DNA of 64,000 nt from Caprella mutica. Lineage: Eukaryota; Arthropoda; Malacostraca; Amphipoda; Caprellidae. The stretch spans positions 32,949 to 96,948 of the forward strand of contig CANNZV010002466.1 in the NCBI GenBank assembly GCA_947561585.1. The letters are read 5' to 3'. The translations under genes and the position numbers were made by a program. The notes under the pieces are model-generated. The model saw only the letters and a list, made by a program, of their open reading frames with translations. It made no database searches and was not told the origin of the DNA. This document shows positions 36,223-47,928 of the stretch, in pieces; the stretch's first letter is position 1, and each line of letters begins with the position of its first letter.

Positions 36223-38075
36223 AAAGGGCACAGGGGCTTTATAGGCTGATTTGGCAAGCTTATTCTGGTCCAACAACGCTTTTCTATAGGGAGACAAACC
36301 TTGTATCCGCAACGGGTATACAGCAGGGCGACTCTTTCGGTCCAGCTCTTCTCTTTGGAAATTGATGAGATAGCACGAAGGGTGGACACTGAGTTGAATG
36401 TCTAGTATCTCGATGGCATGACAATCGAAGATTCACCTGAAAAGGTGTTCACTTGCTTGCAGCGTCTAATCAATGACCTTGATGATGTGGGCTTAGATGT
36501 TAATTGAGTTAAGTCTGAACTGTTTTTTATTAATCATCCTGAGGAAGAATCAATCATTACGAGGAATCTTTTTGAGGGGTTGATGCCAAGATTAAGGGTC
36601 ATTACAGTGGAAGATTCAAATTTGCTGGGAGCACCTCTCATGGACAGAGGAGTACCAGTAGCTGTTGCTGAGAAGAGGGAAGATTTAGGTTTCTGAAATC
36701 CAGTGCAGGTAGATCTTGGAGAGGCTATCGTCAAAGTTGAGACTGATTGAGTACCATCAAGCTTTTGCTTTACTCAAGAAATTTTTTGCCTTGCCTAAGT
36801 TTCAATATATCCTCCGTGCTTCACCAGCTTACAGAAATAGTGAGGATCTTTCACAGTTCTACAGGGTCATTGTATTAACTCTTTCGATGGTGACCAACGT
36901 TAAGTTTGAGGGAGACCCACTTGTGCAGGCATCGTTGCCCATACGGTTTGGAGGCTTAGGGATCAGGTCTTCCTTCCATGCTACCGAGGATTTGGTTAGA
37001 TCCATTCTGTACACATATTGAGGATGACCGAGAGGAATGGCAAAAAGAGGGCTTAGAATTGGCTGAGTGAGCTCTGGAGAGTTGGCAGAGGTCATGGGAT
37101 GAGCCTAAACTGGTAGCCATTGTGGCCAGACTGCTCAAGGAGGTTTTTCATTTGTCTAGGGCACGTTTGCTGTCATCTGCATGTAGAGAGAGCGGATTTG
37201 GCTACATGCGCTTCCAGTTCCCACGCTTTGAACATTACTTGACGTACAGTCATTTCGAGTTGAGATCGCGCTGCGTGTTGGTGCGGACTTCTGTGAGTCA
37301 CACGTGTGCCGATGCGGCCAAAGGGTGGATTCAATGAGGTCTATCTTCACGGTCTACCCTGTTTCTACAGTGCTGAACGCCATCGGAGATGTGCAGCCAT
37401 GAATGATGTTATTAGGAGAGCTTTGATTTCGGCTGGTATCCCTTTAGTGCTTGAGCCTCAGGGGGTTGATAGGGGTGATGGTAAGCGGCCTGATAGTACT
37501 TCAGTCTCCCTTTTTACAAATTGGAGGTGTCTTTGTTGGGATGCAACATATGTAGTCACTTACACGGCGACTCACTTGATGGACTCGGCTTTGTTTCCTG
37601 GTAGCGAAGCCAAGGAGGCAGAGGGGTGATATCGACGCAAATACGTAGCTCTTTCAATTCGATATCGGTTCGAACCCAAAGCGGTGGAAACGGCAGGTAG
37701 CTATGGTGGAACGACAGGCGCACCCCATGATGAAATCGGCTGCGGCATTACCGACGTCACCGATGATGTGAGAGAGACCTTTTGGTTAGAGCAGAGGGTT
37801 GGTTTTGAAGTTCAGAGGAACAATGCTTTCAGTATCCTGATGTCGGTGAAGGAGAAGTATGATGACAGCAGGTTGGGTGTCACCCTGTAACCTGCTATAG
37901 GCACCTCACAGTCGGTTGGAGGCCGCTACCATTGGCGTTGCTCGGAGCCATGGTCGTAGAGCAGAGAAACATATCTTTTTTTTTTTTAATATTCACTGTC
38001 TAAATTAAGATAGTTTTTTTAACTATTTAAAGATGGTCTGCTTCTTCTGGCAGGGGTCCTTTGAATAAAGTGCAA
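36223..38075 (+). pseudogene. RLE non-LTR retrotransposon, 3' piece of the split copy
   Basis: It continues the 32100-32594 fragment: GLYRLIWQAYSGPTTLFYRE, SATGIQQGDSFGPAL, then NV-stop-YLDG, where WYLDD has been lost. Later blocks (FALPKFQYILRASPAYRNSE; ALISAGIPLVLEPQGVDRGD; GKRPDSTSV) persist in shifted frames. The 3' UTR matches the 33015-35102 copy (CACCTCACAGTCGGTTGGAG and CTTCTGGCAGGGG). Many stops and indels show it is older than the copy nested within it. Confidence 0.88.
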
Positions 38076-38329
38076 TTCATTCTAATCATGTTTGTAACAC
38101 ACCAAACATTTTACAAATAGTTGGAATGACTTAAAATTGTTGAAACCATTGAACAGTCAAATAATTACTTTTGTAAATAGAATATAAATAATAATTTATT
38201 AAATAGCATAACAATTCAAACATGACAAAAGACAAACAAGAAAAGATATAATTACCAGTAATTAAATAGGGCCACAGACAAGCTAAATGGTAAATATGAA
38301 TGTAACAGGTATAGTAGGTAGGAACTCAA

Positions 38330-39100
38330 CGTAGATAGGTAGGTGCTCAAAAAAGGTGGGTAGATACTCAAAGTAGGTAGGTAGGTAGGTAGGTGGTCAA
38401 AGTAGGTAGGTAGGCACTCATAGTAGGTAGGTAGGTACTCAGAGTAGGTAGGTACTCAGAGTAGGTAGGTACTCAAAGTAAGTAGGTAGGTACTCTGAGT
38501 AGGTTACTACTCAAAGTAGGTAGGTACTCAAAGAAGGTGGGAAGGTACTCAAAGTAGGTAGGTAGGTACTCAAAGTAGGTAGGTAGGTACTCAAAGTAGG
38601 TAGGTAAGTACACATAATAGTTATGTAGATACTCAAAGTAGATAGGTAGATAGACAAAGTTGCTAGATAGGTAGTAAAAGTATGTAGATAGGTACTCAAA
38701 GTAGATATGTAAGTACTCATAGTAGGTATGTAGGTAATCAAAGTAGGTAAGAAGGCACTCAAAGTAGGAAGGTAGGTACTCATCGGAAGTAGGTAGGTAC
38801 TCATCGGAAGTAGGAAGGTACTCAAATTAGGTATGTACTCAATGTAGGTAGGTAGATACTCAAAGTAGGTAGGTAGGTACTCAAGGTAGATAAGTAGGTA
38901 TTCATCGGAATTAGGTAGGTACTCAAATTAGGTATGTACTCAATGTAGGTAGGTAGGTACTAAAAGTAGCTAGGTATGTACTTGAAGCAAGTAGGTAGGT
39001 AGGAACTCAGAGTAGATCGGTAGGTTAAGCACTCAAATTAGGTAAGTAGGTCGGTAGGTACTCAAAGCATGTAGGTAAGTAGGTACTCAAAGTGATTACA
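38330..39100. repeat. Minisatellite, 17-21 bp unit (GTAGGTAGGTACTCAAA), left block
   Basis: About 35-40 copies of (GTAG)n plus GTACTCAAA, with variable GTAG number. It is interrupted by the element at 39101-40047 and resumes after it. Confidence 0.9.
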
Positions 39101-40047
39101 GGAAAGTTCTCCCACTCAATTCACCGCCGGAAAGTTCACCGCAACTCAATTCACCAAATGGTAAATTTCAGTTCAAATAATGTGTGTTGATATTCCTTTG
39201 AATCAAGGTTAAGAAGAGGTTAGACCACTGTTTGCATATATTATAATTGATTGAGAACGTATTCAAATACTTTGTACGTTACGTTTAAAACATTTCTCAT
39301 ATATTCAATTTATTAGTAAATGTGGTAATAAAATGACTACTAAGATTTGTAAATCTTCCAAATTCGAAACATGGATTCATTTAGAGCTCTTAAATGTAAC
39401 AGGTAGTTTCCATAACCTAATGTTGAACGTGTAGATGAGACTGATTTTCACATTATTTATGGTTTCATACATGTGCTATAATGTAAGCATTATAAAGTGA
39501 ACGGAACTTCACACAATTCTTTCCTTTTACCATACCTACTTGTGTGTTGCGAGTATTAATATCTAATTATTATAAGATAATTAGTTTTCACAGCTCAACT
39601 GCGAAACATTACATTGTCAATTTCTATGTCGATAGTGTTTATTTTTTTTTTGTAGTAACATTTACGTTACATGCCTGGGAATATAGTTGTTTAATTAAGA
39701 CATCTTGTAATTTTTGTGTTACCAGCTTATATGTATAGATTGATTAAATATAACAAAATACTACCCCAGAGAAATTAATTTCGAGACAACAATTGATAAT
39801 ATAATTTATATTATTTCATATATCCAGTAATATTAATTTATTCAATATTTCTGTCTCTACATATTTTTTCGATCAGAAAAAATTATTATAAATAATCAAT
39901 GAGACGTGTTTTTTGAAATAATTTGTTTAACGGGGGAATTGAGTGGCGATGAATTGAGTTGCGGTGAATTAAGTTGCGAGAACTTTCCATCCGGTGAATT
40001 GAGTGAGGTGAACTTTCCGGCGGTGAATTGAGGGCGGTGAACTTTCC
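39101..40047. mobile_element. Inverted-repeat element with short-repeat termini, inside a minisatellite
   Basis: The left end has GGAAAGTTCTCCCACTCAAT, CACCGCCGGAAAGTTCACCG and CAACTCAATTCACC; the right end is the mirror image with more copies of the alternating GGAAAGTTCACC / ACTCAATTCACC pattern (about 39935-40047). The interior (about 780 bp) is unique and AT-rich, with no gene. The surrounding minisatellite shows it is an insertion. Confidence 0.85.
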
Positions 40048-40520
40048 GCACACCACTCAAAGTAGGTAGATAGTAGGTTCTCAAAGTAGGTAGGTAGGTA
40101 CTCTGAGTAGGTTAGTACTCAAAGTTTGTAGGTAGGAGCTCAAAGTAGGTAGGTAGGTACTCAAAGTAGGTAGGTAAGAACTCAAAGTAGTTAGGTTTTC
40201 AAAGAAAGTAGGTAGGAAGGTTTAAGTTGGAGGGTAGGTAGGTTTAATATAAGTGGGTAGGTAAATTTTAAGTAGGTAGGCAGGTAGGTAGGTATATTAA
40301 AGTAAGTAGGGTAAAATAGGTAGGTTTTAAAGCAGGTATGTTTGTAGATTGATTCAAAGTAAGTGCGTAGGTAAGTTCAATTTAGGTAGTTAGGAAGGTT
40401 TAAAGAAGGTAGGTATGTAGATTAAAGTATGTAGGTTAAAATAGGTAGGTTTAAAATAAGTGGAAAGGTAGGTTCAATGTAGGTAGCTGTGTAGGTTTAA
40501 AAAAGGTAGGTAGGTGTAGA
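40048..40520. repeat. GTAGGTAGGTACTCAAA minisatellite, right block
   Basis: Continuation of the array after the insertion. It shifts toward GTAGGTAGGTTTAAA-type units on the right and ends about 100 bp before exon 2 of the HEPN-NACHT gene. Confidence 0.88.
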
Positions 40521-40624
40521 AAAAAAATAATTGTAAATTACAATACTTTAAATTAATTTAAAGTTTTAATTGTTAAAATGTGCTCACAATATAGTTTGTA
40601 ATGTATTTATTGTTTTCTCAACAG

Positions 40625-41077
40625 GTATGGTAATATCATCAAACTTTTGATGTTGGAAACTGCAGAAAACAAACAGATGATAAACTACAGAAACACCTTC
40701 ACTCTTATGCTGAAGAAATACTATCAACCAAAGAATGATTATGGTATTTGTGATTCTCCTTACTATCACTTGGATCTAATTTTGTCATCAGACAGCAATA
40801 CAGACATCATCAGCATTGTGTCTGACTGTCTGAGAGGCATGGAAAGGTATTACTTACAGTACTACAGACACATCGAACCCATGACTGATGTGGTGCAGAA
40901 ACTGAAAACTGCAGTTAAGATTGAGTTTAACTCTTACGAGGCTGGAAATACTCAGCCACTAACCAAATTGCTGACAGTGCTGGGAGATGACAGTGAAATT
41001 AATCTTCATTTGCGTCATAGTCACGACAATTACCAACCACTGGAGGGAGAATTCTACACACAGCTCAAGAAAAGCAA
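40625..41077 (+). CDS. HEPN-NACHT NLR-like protein, exon 2
   Basis: Acceptor TTTTCTCAACAG ends at 40624; donor GTTAGT starts at 41078. Phase 2 in and out, 453 nt. Joined to exon 1 it gives R-YGNIIKLLMLETAENKQM and continues open to NYQPLEGEFYTQLKKS. No conserved motif is visible. By position after the winged helix it should correspond to the helical linker before the C-terminal repeats of NLRs. The first donor base pattern (GTTAGT) is weaker than at the other exons. The exon follows a 12.4-kb intron filled with repeats and transposons. Confidence 0.85.
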
Positions 41078-41209
41078 GTTAGTTATTTTTGTTGTTATTC
41101 ATATTAACCTCTATTTTAATTAGAAATAACTACATACAATGATTAAAGTAAAGAGTTGGCTATTGAAAAATATGAAGAATGGTATCAATTAAATGATTAA
41201 TATTCAATA

Positions 41210-41330
41210 AATAAATAATAATTAATAAATAAATAATGTTATATAAATAGTGAATAAATAAATAATGTTATATAAATAGTGAATAAATAAATAATGTTAT
41301 ATAAATAGTGAATAAATAATTAATATTATT
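41210..41330. repeat. AT-rich tandem repeat, 33-bp unit
   Basis: Three to four copies of AATAAATAATGTTATATAAA plus TAGTGAATAAA-type sequence in intron 2, followed by 300 bp of almost pure A/T. Confidence 0.75.
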
Positions 41331-41769
41331 TATACAATTAATAAGTAATTAATATTATATAAAAATAAATTTAATAAATAATATCGTTATATACTCAAAG
41401 CCTGTGATATAATTAATTTTGTAGGTGCTAAATGAATTTAGTGAAACTATTACAATTAATATTAAATACAAGAAATTAATGGATATTTTAGCTTGTCTAT
41501 TTAATTATATTATGTTAATATTAAATTAATATTATATTAATTAAATTAATATTAATATAAGATTATTAATTATATTAATATTAATATAATATGGATATAA
41601 TATTGATATAATATAAATATATATATAATATTTAAATAGAATATAAATATTATAAGTATATTTTATTAATATTATCAGAAAAAATACAAATGCTGATATT
41701 ATTTACCAAAATTTTTTAATTTTTATTCATCTTTCACCAATTGTACATTTTTTCCCAAATTAACATCAG

Positions 41770-41951
41770 GTGCCAAGTAACTCGCTTCAAAGCCTGCGTT
41801 TCATCAGAAGAAAACCTCTCTATTTTGGTTAGAAGTTTCGGAGGTGATAGGTATGATTGGCTGTACTTGGATGGTAGTCTGAGCATCAGCACAGACTGTA
41901 CTTCACTATTCAGATTTGCAGTCTTAGAGGAATTCAAAGGACATTACTTAG
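41770..41951 (+). CDS. HEPN-NACHT NLR-like protein, exon 3
   Basis: Acceptor AACATCAG ends at 41769; donor GTGAGT starts at 41952. 182 nt, phase 2 in, phase 1 out. It encodes CQVTRFKACVSSEENLSILV, then RSFGGDRYDWLYLDGSLSIS. The WLYLDGSLSI pattern and the exon size suit a diverged leucine-rich-repeat-like segment. That reading is inference from spacing only. Confidence 0.82.
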
Positions 41952-42414
41952 GTGAGTGTATCAGCTGTGCTGCTGAAAAACAAACTGTTATTAGTAATTT
42001 GTATTATATTATTATATTAATCCTCCCTATTGATTTGCGGCAAATATTTTGATTCTTCCTTTTAATTATGATAAACTATATTTAATTATTCTGAACATTA
42101 TAATCCTAACATAGATATCTAACATATTGATGCTGCCTATAATCAATACAAGGTTAGTTAATTAAATATTGCATTTTATTGAGCCCACCACAATATTGAA
42201 TAAATAATTTTTTTATTAAAAATAGAATTGATTTGTTTAGAAATTTTCTTTTGTGTCTCACTCATACAAAACTTTTAATTATTTTTATTGGTAACTTAAA
42301 ATAAAACTTAAATCGTCAAATTTGAAAATGAAATTCAGTTACCAAATTAGAAGAAAATATGTTATTTTTAAAGTGTAATTCAACCATGATGTTGAATTCC
42401 CTTGTTGTCTGCAT

Positions 42415-43735
42415 ATATAATGGTTGTCTGCTCATATTAATTACGGTTGTCTGCTTATAATAATTATGGTTGTCTGCTTATATTATGGTTGTCTGCTTAT
42501 ATTATATGGTTGTCTGCTTATATTATGGTTGTCTGCTTATAATAATTATGGTTGTCTGCTTATATTATGGTTGTCTGCTTATATTATGGTTGTCTGCTCA
42601 TATTAATTATTGTTGTCTGCTTATAATAATTATGGTTGTCTGCTTATACTATGGTTGTCTGCTTATAATATGGTTGTCTGCTTATATTATACTTTTCTGC
42701 TCATATTATGGTTATCTGCTTATGTTTTGGTTTTCTGCTCATATTATGGTTGTCTGCTTATATTATGGTTGTCTTCCTATATTATGGTTGTTTGCTTAGA
42801 TTTTGTTTGTCTGCTTGTATTTTGGTTGTCTGCTTTAACTATGGTTCTCAGCTCATTTTATGATTGTCTGCTTATATTATATGGTTGGTTGCCTATATTA
42901 TATGGTTGTTTGCTTATATCATGGTTTTCTGCTCAAATTAGGGTTTTCTGTTTATATTGTGGTTGTCTGCTTATATTATGGTTGTCTGCTTGTATTATGG
43001 TTATCTGCTTATATTATGGTTATCTTCTTACATTATCGTTGTATGCTATTATTATGGTTGTCTGCTTATATTATGATTGTCAGCTTATATTATGGTTGTC
43101 TGCTTATATTATAGTTATCTGCTTATGTTATGGTTTTCTACTTATGTTACGGTTTTCTGCTTGTATTATGGTGGTTATCTGTTTATATATTATGGTTGTC
43201 TTCTTATATTACAGTTGTCAGCTTATACTATGGTTGTCTGCTTATTTTATGATTGTCTGCTTATATTATATGGTTGGTTGCCTATATTATATGGTTTTTT
43301 GCTTATATCATGGTTTTCAGCTCAAATTATAGTTTTCTGCTTACCTTATGGTTGTCTGCTTATATTATGCTTGTCCGCTTTTATTATAGTTCCCTGTTTA
43401 TATTTTGTTTGTCTGCTCATATTATGGTTGACTGCTTATATTCATATTATCTGCTTATACTATGGTTGGTTTTCTTCTTATATTATGGTTGTTTACTTAT
43501 ATTTTGTTTGCCTGCTTATATTATGGTTGTCTGCTCATATTATGGTTATCTGCTTGTATTATGGTTGTCTGCTCATACTATGGTTGTCTGCTTTTATGGT
43601 TGTCTGCTTAAATTCTGTTTGTCTGCTTATAATATTGTTGTCTGTTCATATTATGGTTGTCTACTTAAATTATGGTTGTCTGTTTATTTTATGGTTGTCA
43701 GCTTATGTTACTGTTATCTGCTTTTATTACGGTTA
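42415..43735. repeat. Minisatellite, 19-bp unit (GGTTGTCTGCTTATATTAT)
   Basis: About 65-70 copies in intron 3, with single-base variants and some 21-22 bp units. Period 19 leaves long stretches open in several frames (CLYYGCLLILWLSAY-type hydrophobic peptides), which I do not regard as genes. The unit equals a 30-bp unit of intron 1, inverted and shortened by 11 bp. Confidence 0.92.
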
Positions 43736-44234
43736 TATTGTGATGAAAAGATTCAGTTTATCAAATTTTAAAAAGAATTCAATTGCCATAGAAATTTTCC
43801 GAAAGGAGGTGAGGGTTAATGGAGAAATTTTATGTTTTTATTCATTGTTGTATTTCTTGTAAAAAGTTAATAGTGAAATATTCAAGAAATTAGAATGTTA
43901 ATTACCTTCTTTTCGACATTTCATTTTTATTAAAGTTATATTACCTAATATAAAATATTTTCAATGTACTATTACTAAAATAAATTAACGGCTATATAAA
44001 GACTAATAACTAATTGTTTATAAGTTTTTTTTTGTGGTATTTTGTGGTGAAAATGAGAGAATGGTAAAGTGGTAAGTAATTAGTAATGAGGTGTTACTTA
44101 CACTTACTTACAACTGACAATGGTAAAGCTATTGTTGCTATTTACTTTAGTGGGGAAATTAAATGGACTTTCCAGATTTTTCACTTTAGGAATTTATACT
44201 TATTTGTTCAGTGAAATAATTTAAGGACTCTCAA

Positions 44235-44450
44235 GAAAAACAAATAAATAATTAATAAATGTCTAATAATAATTAATAAATATCTAATAATAATTAATAA
44301 TTGTCCAATGATAAATAATAAATGTTTAACAATAATTAATAAATATCTAATAATAATTAATTAATGTCTTTTAATAATCAATAAATGTATAATAATTATT
44401 AATAAATGTCTAATAATAATTTATCAATGTCTAATTATAATTAATAAATG
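44235..44450. repeat. AT-rich tandem repeat, about 21-bp unit
   Basis: About ten copies of AATAAATGTCTAATAATAAT just upstream of exon 4. Confidence 0.85.
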
Positions 44451-44513
44451 TGGAACCCAAAACACTTACAACTTTAACTAACTACAAATACTACAATATT
44501 ATTTACTTTGCAG

Positions 44514-44661
44514 ATTTGAGGGTCAAATTCTCCGAAAACTTTTCCTTCACTGGGAATAATCCTATTTCTGAGGGAACCAAACTGTGCATAGAACACATAC
44601 CTGCTGATGGCAAGGACATCCTGTTCCACCTTATCAAGTACATGTCTCCTAAATCAAATCA
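44514..44661 (+). CDS. HEPN-NACHT NLR-like protein, exon 4
   Basis: Acceptor TTACTTTGCAG ends at 44513; donor GTGAGT starts at 44662. 148 nt, phase 1 in, phase 2 out. It reads DLRVKFSENFSFTGNNPISE, then GTKLCIEHIPADGKDILFHL and IKYMSPKSNQ. The TKLCIEHIPADGKDILFHLI part has a strand-loop-helix look seen in diverged leucine-rich repeats. No specific family motif is seen. Confidence 0.82.
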
Positions 44662-45118
44662 GTGAGTGATATTTAACTTAGAACTTTATGAATATAGATG
44701 TGAAAAGAGTACTTTAATTACCTACCCTGACTTTATAGTACAGTCGTAATGATCTCAATCTTCAACAATATTGTACAATATTGTAGTATGTCAGAAACAT
44801 ATTGACGATCGGAAAATACGTACAGTGTCACCACTTGCACTGACGATGATTTCTGACGATATCGTTAGTGCGAAAAATCGATCGAATATGCATCCATAGT
44901 AACCGTAGTCTTAGGGCTTAGAGTATAAAATCATACGAAACTAATAAAGTGGCTAATTAATTACTCTTTAACTAATGTAGTTTGTTCAAATGACTTAATT
45001 ATCGATACTCTAAACTGTTACCTAAAATCAATAACTATATTACATCCTCACATTGAGCTCTACCATTGGGGCTGATTGTTGTTATTTTCTCCCTCACTAA
45101 TTGCTTCATACTTGGCAG

Positions 45119-45244
45119 ATTCAGGAGTATAGAGTTGCATTATTGCCATCTGACAGACACTGACGCCAATGAGCTGCTGGAGAAGTTACACCGAGAGAAA
45201 ATAAGAATAGGATGGAGAGTAGGAACTGAAGTGGAGGAGATGAG
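45119..45244 (+). CDS. HEPN-NACHT NLR-like protein, exon 5
   Basis: Acceptor CTTGGCAG ends at 45118; donor GTGAGT starts at 45245. 126 nt, phase 2 in and out. It reads FRSIELHYCHLTDTDANELL, then EKLHREKIRIGWRVGTEVEE. SIELHYCHLTDTDANELLEKL is the most leucine-rich-repeat-like stretch in the protein (LxLxxCxLT then a helix). The donor is directly followed by an array of about 50 copies of itself. Confidence 0.85.
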
Positions 45245-46275
45245 GTGAGTGACTGTGAGACTGGTGAGTGAGTGTGAGACTGGTGAGTGAGTGTGAGACC
45301 AGTGAGTGAGTGTGAGACTGGTGAGTGAGTGTGAGACTGGTGAGTGAGTGTGAGACTGGTGAGTGAGTGTGTGACTGGTGAGTGAGTGTGAGACTGGTGA
45401 GTGAGTGTGAGACTAGTGAATGAGTGTGTGACTGGTGAGTGAGTGTGAGACTGGTGAGTGAGTGTGAGGTAAATGAGTGAAGGTGAGGCAATGGAGTGAG
45501 TGTGAGGCAATGGAGTGAGTGTGAGGCTGGTGAGATAGTGTGAGGCTGGTAAGTGAGTGCGAGGTGAGTGAGTGAATGAGTGTGAGGCTGTTGAGTAAGT
45601 GTGAGGCTGGTGGGTGAGTGTGAGACTATAGTGAGTGGGTGTGAGGCTGTTGAATGAGTATGAGGATGGTGAGTGAGTGGGAGGCTGGTGAATGAGTGTG
45701 AGACTGGTGAGTGGGTGTGAGGCTGGTGAGTGAGTATGAGGATGGTGAATGAGTGTGAGGCTGGTGAGCAAGTGTGAGGCTGGGAAGTGAGTGAGAGGCT
45801 GGTGAGTGAGTGTGAGAATGGTGAGTGAGTATGAGACTGGTGAGTAAGTGAGAGGCTGGTGAGTGAGTGTGAGGCAGGTGAGTAAGTGAGAGGCTGGTGA
45901 GTGATTGTGAGGAAGATGAGTGAGTGTGAGGCTGAAGAGTCAGTATGAGTTTGGTGAGTGAGTGTGAGGCTAGTGAGTGAGTGTGAGCTGGTGAGTGAGT
46001 TTGAGACTGGTGAGTGAGTGTGAGGCTGGTGAGTAAGTGTGATGCTGGTGAGTGGGTGTGAGGCTGGTGAGTTAGTGTGAGGCTGGTGAGTTAGTGTGAT
46101 GCTGGTGAGTGGGTGTGAGGCTGGTGAGTTAGTGTGAGGCTGGTGAGTTAGTGTGATGCTGGTGAGTGGGTGTGAGGCTGGTGAGTTAGTGTGAGGCTGG
46201 TGAGTTAGTGTGATGCTGGTGAGTGGGTGTGAGGTTGGTGAGTGAGTGTGAGGCTGGTAAGTGGGGGAAGGGTAG
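45245..46275. repeat. Minisatellite, 19-bp unit, starting at a splice donor
   Basis: About 54 copies of GTGAGTGAGTGTGAGACTG, running from the first base of intron 5. Each unit contains GGTGAGT. On the right (46020-46230) three-unit blocks of 57 bp are repeated. Minus-strand open frames (SLTSLTLTHQSHTH type) are artefacts of the array. Confidence 0.95.
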
Positions 46276-46446
46276 TGAGTGATAGCAAAGCACTTACCTG
46301 ATTTTTACAACTTTTGTTGTTGTTGTTTTCTAACCCAAAAGTTGGTGTTGTCTCAAAAAATATTTTTTCAAGTAATTTCTATGTTTTATTCTCATGTAAT
46401 TAAAAAATGGCGCATTCGGACAATTTTTTTATTTAATTTATTCATA

Positions 46447-46463
46447 TATATATATATATATAT
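46447..46463. repeat. (TA)n microsatellite
   Basis: About eight TA pairs within intron 5. Confidence 0.85.
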
Positions 46464-46828
46464 TTCTATATCATATCATCACTGCATTAAAACCAGGCAG
46501 TAAATATTAAACATGGATTATTCACAAGAAATGAGTAAACACGTTAGTAACACACATTCTAAATATAAACCAAACGCTCAAATGAAAAAAATGTAACATG
46601 CTCCCAAAGCTAACTGACGTATAGAGAATGAATAAAGCTTGAACGTCTTTAAAATAAGAAAAGACAAAAAATAATTTTGTGGTACAAAGATTAACAGTTA
46701 CAATGATTAAAGAGGAGAAAGAATAATTAAAGGATCATATTTTAGTGAAAGTAAGGGTTATGATTTCATTGTTCCGTTTCTTTTCTGTAACTTTTGTGTA
46801 ATTTTACATTCTGTTTTAAATATGTCTT

Positions 46829-46990
46829 TCGTAAAATTTGTCTTTCGGCTAATCCGTTTTCGACAAATTTGGGTTTCGGCAAATTCATAATCGGAGAATC
46901 AGGCTCGGTGAATTAGTGTTCGGCGAATTAGTTTTCGGATAATTTGGTTTTGGGAAATTCGTTTTCAGCCAATTCGACGGATACCGGTGA
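46829..46990. repeat. Degenerate 14-16 bp repeats (TTCGGCGAATTAGTT type)
   Basis: About ten imperfect copies such as TTTCGGCAAATTCATAAT, TTCGGCGAATTAGTT and TTCGGATAATTTGGTT. This shape is shared with the ends of the fold-back elements at 49945-50580. No opposite arm was found nearby, so it may be one end of a broken element. Confidence 0.7.
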
Positions 46991-47417
46991 ATTTATATGA
47001 TTTTCTCTAACGATCAAAGTTTTTTTTTCACGAGAACGGATTCACGGAGTTTATATCATTAATGGAGTTTATTTTCGCCTTGAAATGACTTTCTGAACTC
47101 ACAATTGATTGTACAGTGAAACTCCTGAGATATGAAGTATTTGTTTCTTCATAACTCAGAGCCACTTCCTAGCTCAGGACACTGATAGTTTTCTATGATT
47201 AAAATCCTGGAGAAAACTATGGTCTTTGAAGGATAACAAACGCGAAATTCATGACGTATATCGTTTTCTATAATTTAAAGTTTAAATTAGAAAATACTTC
47301 ATAACTCAGGTGTATTTCATAACTCAGGTCCTTCATTACTCGAGTGATTCATAACGCAGAACTTAGTAACTCAAGAGTTTCACTGTAATTGAAAGTGTAG
47401 AAAAGTCGGAAAATAAT

Positions 47418-47870
47418 GAGGATGATTTTCCCTCTTTGATGTTCTAGAACCACGGGATAGTTGAGGTTGATTTTCCTTCTTTGATGTTTTACAACCACTG
47501 GATGGTTGAGGTTGATTTTCCTTCTTTGATGTTCAACAACCAAGGATTGGTTGAGATTGATTTTCCTTCTTTGATGCTCTACAACCACGGGTTGGTTGCT
47601 GTTGATATTGCTTATTTGATGTTTTACAACCACGGGTTAGTTGAGATTGATTTTCCTTTTCTGATGTTTTACAACCACAGGTTTGTTGGGGTTGATTTTC
47701 CTTATATGATGTTCTCCAACCACGGGTTAGTTGAGGTTGATTTTCCTTCTTTTATGTTCTACAACCATGAGTAGTTTGAGGTTGATTTTCCTTCTTTGAT
47801 GTTCTACAACCACGGGTTGGTTGAGGTTCATTTACCTTCTTTGATATTCTAAAATCACGAGTTGGCATAT
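47418..47870. repeat. Minisatellite, 45-bp unit
   Basis: Ten copies of TTGAGGTTGATTTTCCTTCT followed by TTGATGTTCTACAACCACGGG and a short tail, ending about 60 bp before exon 6. The 45-bp period keeps frames open, but there is no start context or domain. Confidence 0.92.
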
Positions 47871-47928
47871 GTTGATAATCCTAATAAATGTTATTTAACT
47901 TTCTAATATCATGTTTAATTTCTTACAG

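Noticed and set aside
42424..43862. Hydrophobic open frames up to 261 codons in intron 3 that look like membrane proteins
   Set aside because: All are read-throughs of the 19-bp repeat. Hydrophobicity comes from the T-rich unit.
45121..45771. 216-codon His/Ser/Thr-rich minus-strand frame
   Set aside because: It lies on the antisense of exon 5 and the 19-bp donor array and has the period of the array.
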